From assembly GCA_902825945.1 (NCBI GenBank), contig CADECY010000001.1, positions 141,366-205,365 on the forward strand: a stretch of 64,000 nt of DNA. Direction: 5' to 3'. Origin of the DNA: an uncultured Acidobacteriota bacterium (GTDB lineage: Bacteria; Acidobacteriota; Terriglobia; Bryobacterales; Bryobacteraceae). A model generated the notes under the pieces. That model did not search any database. It worked only from the letters and a program-made list of their open reading frames with translations, and had not been told where the DNA came from. Made by a program: the position numbers and the translations under genes. Positions 60,448-64,000 of this stretch are shown here, piece after piece. The first letter of the stretch is position 1, and every line of letters starts with the position of its first letter.

Positions 60448-60936
60448 CTACTTCTGTTCTTTCGATTCCGCGTCGATCCGGGCGCCCACACGCGCGCCGA
60501 TCTTCGCGCCCAACTCCTGGCCCCATTTCTGGCCCACCTGCATGCTTTCGACCGCCGCCTTGGGACCCACAGCCGCCAGCTTCTTCCCGGCCGGAGTCCT
60601 GTAGAACGCGATCAAGGCCTGGACGTCTTCCGGCGTGTAGTATTTCGCGTAGACTTCGATCATCAGTCCAACCAGATGGTCGCGTTGTGTCCTCGACTCG
60701 GCGAGAAATTCCTTCGAGAACTCCCGAATGAATCGCTCCGCCTTGGCTTGCTGCGCGGGCGGAGTGTTCTGGAGAAGCGCACGCATCTGCTTCTGAATGG
60801 TCTCTTCGCTGAAAATCTCGTCCATCATGTTCTGCCCGCCGCTGACGGCGATCAGTTCCCGGATGTCCTGCCGGACGGTACTCTGTTGGCCGGATAGGCA
60901 GGAAGTGATGGTGAGGATGAAGAGCGCGGTTCTCAT
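60448..60936 (-). CDS. DUF2059 secreted protein
   Basis: 162 residues with a signal peptide (MRTALFILTITSCLSG). The DUF2059 core is visible: KAERFIREFSKEFLAE, then MIEVYAKYYTPEDVQALIAF and YRTPAGKKLAAVGPKAAVES. The family is periplasmic and helical, of unknown function. It converges on the TonB receptor gene, 9 bases apart, and lies 21 bases after the phosphoesterase gene on the same strand. Confidence 0.88.
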   Translation of the reverse strand: MRTALFILTITSCLSGQQSTVRQDIRELIAVSGGQNMMDEIFSEETIQKQMRALLQNTPPAQQAKAERFIREFSKEFLAESRTQRDHLVGLMIEVYAKYYTPEDVQALIAFYRTPAGKKLAAVGPKAAVESMQVGQKWGQELGAKIGARVGARIDAESKEQK

Positions 60937-60957
60937 GATCGGCTCCAGTATAGGCGA

Positions 60958-61677
60958 TCAGGGAAGCCGCGGGGCCGCGGCTCGGAGCATCGAGGCAATC
61001 CACTCCGGATTCGGATGGCCTTGCGCCGACAGTCCGGCGATCTCGCGATCGATGTCGTACTCGACACGGCGCACACGGACCGTCTCACCTTCGACGAGCA
61101 GATAGGACGCGCGCCGATCCCCGTCATATGGAAGCCCGGCACTGCCAGCATTCGCGACGATCATCCCCGCAACGGAGCGGACGAAAGGCCGATGCACGTG
61201 CCCGTAGACCGCGATTCCGCCGCCGAGTTTCGCGTAAGCCCGCTGGAGTTCGCCTTCGGATGCCTCCGGATCCGGAGCTCGCCAAAGATCGTCCGGTTGG
61301 GCGTGGACCAGAGCGACCGGCGGAAGGTTCAGCACGCGAGGAAGCGTCGCGAGCCACGCGATCCGCTCGCCTCCCAACTGCATTCGCGCCCACTCCGCGG
61401 TCTCGCGCACCGCCCTCCAGAGCGAAACCGGAGCTTTCGACCCGGCTTCGAACTCATCGAGCGACTCCGGCCGGGTGTGGATCTCATCGGCGTTGCCCAA
61501 AACCCCCTGCCAGCCGAGGCCGCGAATCTCATCGATGATCCCCGCCGGATCGGAACCGGAATCCGCGAGGTCGCCGCCATGTACGATCAGGTCCGGCGCC
61601 GCGAGGCGGAGGTCGGCGAAAACTGCATCGAACGCGGTCCGGTTGCCGTGAATGTCGGAGACAATCGCAATTCGCAT
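60958..61677 (-). CDS. YfcE-like metallophosphoesterase
   Basis: 239 residues of the calcineurin-like fold with all metal motifs: IAIVSDIHGNRTAFDAV (DxH), LIVHGGDLADSG (GD), GVLGNADEIHTR (GN, with Asp in place of His), VALVHAQPDD and AVYGHVHRPFVRSV (GHxH). A cytoplasmic phosphodiesterase; the natural substrate is not predictable. Confidence 0.85.
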   Translation of the reverse strand: MRIAIVSDIHGNRTAFDAVFADLRLAAPDLIVHGGDLADSGSDPAGIIDEIRGLGWQGVLGNADEIHTRPESLDEFEAGSKAPVSLWRAVRETAEWARMQLGGERIAWLATLPRVLNLPPVALVHAQPDDLWRAPDPEASEGELQRAYAKLGGGIAVYGHVHRPFVRSVAGMIVANAGSAGLPYDGDRRASYLLVEGETVRVRRVEYDIDREIAGLSAQGHPNPEWIASMLRAAAPRLP

Positions 61678-61691
61678 GGCGCAAAAGCGAA

Positions 61692-61718
61692 CGCCGCCAC
61701 GGGCGAACCCGGGCGGCG
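61692..61718 (-). terminator. GC hairpin after the Lys-rich peptide gene
   Basis: CGCCGCC (61692-61698) pairs with GGGCGGCG (61711-61718). On the minus strand it is followed by TTCGCTTTTGC, a weak U tract, and would end the transcript of the gene at 61743-61901. Confidence 0.5.
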
Positions 61719-61742
61719 AGCGGAACTGGCTGGGAGACGAGG

Positions 61743-61901
61743 TTACTTCTTCTCGTCGCCTTCCTGCTTCTTCTTCTTCTTGCCCTTGCCCTTCTTCTTC
61801 CCTTCCTTCTTTTCGTCGCCCTTTTGGTCCTGGGCGAGCGCGAGGGTGAAGCCGCCGAGGGCGACCGTCATACCCAGAACGATGCTCATCAGTTTCTTCA
61901 T
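61743..61901 (-). CDS. Small secreted Lys-rich protein
   Basis: 52 residues from ATG 61901, with AAGGAG about 14 bases upstream (a long spacing). A signal peptide (MKKLMSIVLGMTVALGGFTL) is followed by a mature part of about 29 residues that is almost all Lys, Gly, Glu and Asp (KKEGKKKGKGKKKKKQEGDE). No family recognised. It is expected to be exported and highly charged. A flanking hairpin supports it as a real short unit. Confidence 0.65.
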   Translation of the reverse strand: MKKLMSIVLGMTVALGGFTLALAQDQKGDEKKEGKKKGKGKKKKKQEGDEKK

Positions 61902-62011
61902 GAGGTCGTGTGTGCTCCTTAACTTGGCGCTGTGGCGCCTCGTACCATGATTACCGATTCCAGATGAAACCAATCTGAAAAAAAGATTATTTTCGGTTCA
62001 TACTCCACGGG

Positions 62012-62860
62012 TTAGGACCTTCGCCGCCTGCGTCCCATGATCACCGCCAGGAGACCTCCACCGCCCAACAACAACGCGGATGAGGGCTCGGGCACCGCCG
62101 CCGTTCCGCCGAAAGGGTTGTTGTAGTCGAAGCCGCTGCCTGAGGTGATGACGACGTTGGGGATCACGTTGCCGTTCGCGTCGAGAACCCGCGCCGGCAG
62201 GACAACGCCCGTGTGAAGGAAGTCGCCCTCTGCGATGGCCGCGAAGCTGAACGGGCCTGTCACGGAGCCATTGACGAAGAGGTTAATGCGGGAATCGATC
62301 CCCCATTGGGTTCGCACGGTGTGGAGTATGGTGGGGACAATGGAAAACCGGATGATGAACTCCTGGTCGAATTGAACGTTTGCGCCGTGGAAAATGCCGC
62401 GCTGTCCGAGCGACTGGAGCCAGGAAGGTAGTTGACGCCGTCGAAGGATTCGCCTGACAGGTCATGCCGAGTTGCACCGATGCGTTGACGGTCGATGTTG
62501 ACGGTCGATCCGGCTGGCAGATTGCTGCTCCCGGAGGCGTGCGCGTTGACCGCCCCGGTCACCCGAACGGGTATTTCGATGAAGTTGCCTTGCCCGACGG
62601 TGAAGTTCTCGAAAACCGTCATGTACGCGGTACCGCGGTAGCCCAACGAGAGGAAGTTGGCGCCAGTCAGATTAACGTTCCGCTCGCCCGCGACTATCCC
62701 GCCCATTGCCCGAAGCCGGTGTTGGCGATCGCCTCCGTGCTGACGTGGAAGCCGGTGCCGGTTCTCTGGATACTGGCGTTCGAAAGGCCGGGCTTCGTCG
62801 ATGCGTCTCCTGGCGGGTCCGGGTCAGGAGCGTCTGAAGATCCTCGCTCACGCCAGCGTC
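62012..62860 (-). pseudogene. PEP-CTERM protein gene broken by frameshifts
   Basis: Read on the minus strand, three frames join into one protein-like sequence. The first (ending at a stop near 62700) reads TKPGLSNASIQRTGTGFHVS and ANTGFGQWAG; the second reads VNLTGANFLSLGYRGTAYMT to ESFDGVNYLP; the third, entered near 62430, reads SLGQRGIFHGANVQFDQEF and ends in VPEPSSALLLGGGGLLAVIM with a RRRRR tail, the exosortase sorting signal. There is no start codon or signal peptide at the 5' end. Either a true pseudogene or, less likely, two sequencing errors. Confidence 0.7.
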
Positions 62861-63233
62861 AGGACTTCGCCCCGAGCTTCTTCTTCACCTCAGCGGCTTT
62901 CTTGTGGTCCGGTTCCACTTCGAGGAGCTTCTGGTAGGCGGCCTTGGCCTTGGCGCGCTGGTTCAGCTTCTCGAGCGCCTCCGCCCAACGGAGGTAGGCG
63001 TCTCCGTAGCCCGGATTCCACTTGGTCGCTTCCTCGAATCGAAGCGCCGCGGCCTTGAAGCTCCCCTTCTTGAAGTAGTAGTTCCCGATGGTCAGCTCTT
63101 TCGTCGCCTGAATCGGGTTGAAAGCGTACTCTTTCGGGCGCTCTCCGACATCCTCTTCGGGAGGCTCCTGTGGAGCCTGCTGCGCGGCCGGTTGCTGCGC
63201 CCAGAGTGCGAGGAACAAGACCAAGGGTGCCAC
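62859..63233 (-). CDS. TPR-repeat protein with signal peptide
   Basis: 124 residues from GTG 63233 with a short signal peptide (MAPLVLFLALWAQQP). Two TPR units follow: AFNPIQATKELTIGNYYFKK to EEATKWNP, and YGDAYLRWAEALEKLNQ to LLEVEPD, with a charged end. It is a small periplasmic scaffold protein. It is divergent from uvrC, 27 bases apart. Confidence 0.8.
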   Translation of the reverse strand: MAPLVLFLALWAQQPAAQQAPQEPPEEDVGERPKEYAFNPIQATKELTIGNYYFKKGSFKAAALRFEEATKWNPGYGDAYLRWAEALEKLNQRAKAKAAYQKLLEVEPDHKKAAEVKKKLGAKS

Positions 63234-63260
63234 AATGGAAGTATAGCGCCGCCGCCGAGC

Positions 63261-64000
63261 ATGGATCTACGCGAGAAAGCATCTCAACTGCCGCTCTATC
63301 CAGGCGTGTACCTGTACAAGGATCCGCAGGGGAAGGTCCTCTACGTCGGCAAGGCGAAGAACCTGCGCAATCGGGTCCGTTCGTACTTCAACGAGGATCG
63401 CCTCGCCGATTCACGCACCGGAACGCTCATCTCGGAAGCGGCGGACATCGATTACATCCTGGTCGATAACGAAAAGGAAGCGCTCGCTCTCGAAAACAAC
63501 CTCATCAAGCAGTACAAGCCGCGCTTCAACATCCTGCTGCGCGACGACAAAACCTACCCCTACATCAAACTGACGAACGAGAAGTATCCGCGCGTCTACG
63601 TCACCCGCCGGCTGCACAAGGGACACACCTACTACGGGCCGTACTTCCCCGGCAATCTCGCGCACCGCGTGGTCAACTTCATCCACCGGAATTTCAAGGT
63701 CCCGTCGTGCCACATCGACCTGAACCGGAAGCACGCCGCCCCCTGCCTCGAGTTTCATATTCATCGGTGCCACGGACCCTGCGTCGAAGGCCTCACAACC
63801 GACGAGAACTACGCCGAAGCCGTGGGCGATGTGCGCCTGTTCCTCGAAGGCAAGTCGCGTGAGATCGCCCAGCAACTGCGGCGGCGCATCCAGGTGGCGG
63901 CCGACGATCTCCGCTTCGAAGAGGCCGCCGCGTTGCGCGATTTGCTAACGACGATCGAAGAGGTGGACGAGCGCCAGAAGATGGCGGCCGTATCGGGCGA
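63261..64000 (+). CDS. uvrC: UvrABC system protein C, 3' partial
   Basis: The first 246 codons; the gene continues past the window edge. The GIY-YIG nuclease domain is visible (YPGVYLYKDPQGKVLYVGKA, KNLRNRVRSYF), then ALENNLIKQYKPRFNILLRD. The four-Cys region follows in its usual place: SCHIDLNRKHAAPC and HIHRCHGPC, ligands of the iron-sulfur cluster of UvrC. The UVR domain begins at EGKSREIAQQLRRRIQVAAD. It makes the 3' incision in nucleotide excision repair. Confidence 0.97.
   Translation, partial: MDLREKASQLPLYPGVYLYKDPQGKVLYVGKAKNLRNRVRSYFNEDRLADSRTGTLISEAADIDYILVDNEKEALALENNLIKQYKPRFNILLRDDKTYPYIKLTNEKYPRVYVTRRLHKGHTYYGPYFPGNLAHRVVNFIHRNFKVPSCHIDLNRKHAAPCLEFHIHRCHGPCVEGLTTDENYAEAVGDVRLFLEGKSREIAQQLRRRIQVAADDLRFEEAAALRDLLTTIEEVDERQKMAAVSG

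Noticed and set aside
62012..62317. An intact 101-residue PEP-CTERM protein
   Set aside because: The frame continues upstream without a real start and matches only as the tail of a longer broken gene; no signal peptide is possible from the GTG at 62317.

Overview
The window is a GC-rich, densely coded bacterial chromosome segment with no rRNA, tRNA, CRISPR array or intact insertion sequence. Gene content points to a soil or sediment Acidobacteriota of the Bryobacterales/Solibacter type. This is an inference, from a CarboxypepD_reg/TonB receptor, a PEP-CTERM protein, sulfatase + DUF1080, PmoA-family, Cu-monooxygenase-like cytochrome and ArsA/HSP20 proteins together, plus scattered single-copy housekeeping genes (ppk1, trxB, feoAB, der, speA, uvrC). 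No 16S gene is present to confirm it.

Layout. 0-16 kb: a 5'-truncated secreted alpha/beta hydrolase overlapping a pirin; a minus-strand block (GNAT, DUF3124 lipoprotein, ArsA with a coupled Cys-rich protein, Tat-exported lactonase, GT2); a propeller protein and a PhoD phosphatase meeting tail to tail; ppk1; a DUF6036 two-gene toxin-antitoxin-like module; dCMP deaminase with a downstream partner; a glycoside-hydrolase-like secreted protein. 16-21.2 kb: an intact cytochrome c/copper-monooxygenase-like gene followed by a gene graveyard. It holds a fused YefM-YoeB relic and two decayed copies of the 3' part of the cytochrome gene, with a divergent MBOAT O-acyltransferase / SGNH pair between the two copies. 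21-35 kb: PaiB-like, C45-like hydrolase, trxB, feoAB, a secreted metzincin with a small partner, a divergent AAA-ATPase/secretin pair, a sulfatase-DUF1080 unit, Hpt, PmoA-family. 35.3-37 kb: a radical SAM/SPASM maturase directly followed by a 72-codon gene with a strong ribosome site, the best candidate for an undescribed RiPP system. 37-44 kb: LolA-like protein, RsbW/STAS switch pair, der, a 23-residue Lys/Ala peptide with its own promoter, operator and terminator, RlpA, a SpoU-type RNA methyltransferase, speA. 44.4-53.7 kb: a serine hydrolase and a tight six-gene operon (FadL channel, GMC oxidoreductase, its small Tat subunit, cupin-like protein, catalytically dead SGNH protein, large secreted protein). 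53.8-64 kb: an SF1 helicase with repeat domain and histone-H1-like tail, a TonB-dependent receptor with a clear promoter, DUF2059, phosphoesterase, a Lys-rich secreted peptide, a frameshifted PEP-CTERM relic, a TPR protein and the start of uvrC.

How genes work together. The 45.9-53.7 kb operon reads as an outer-membrane uptake plus periplasmic oxidation system for a hydrophobic alcohol, sterol or ester. The MBOAT and SGNH genes would together O-acylate an exported glycan. RsbW-like and STAS genes form a partner switch. The radical SAM enzyme would modify the adjacent small peptide. Several starts (feoA, the radical SAM gene, the DUF6036 gene, the dCMP deaminase) lie within about 16 nt of a -10-like hexamer, suggesting leaderless or nearly leaderless messages.
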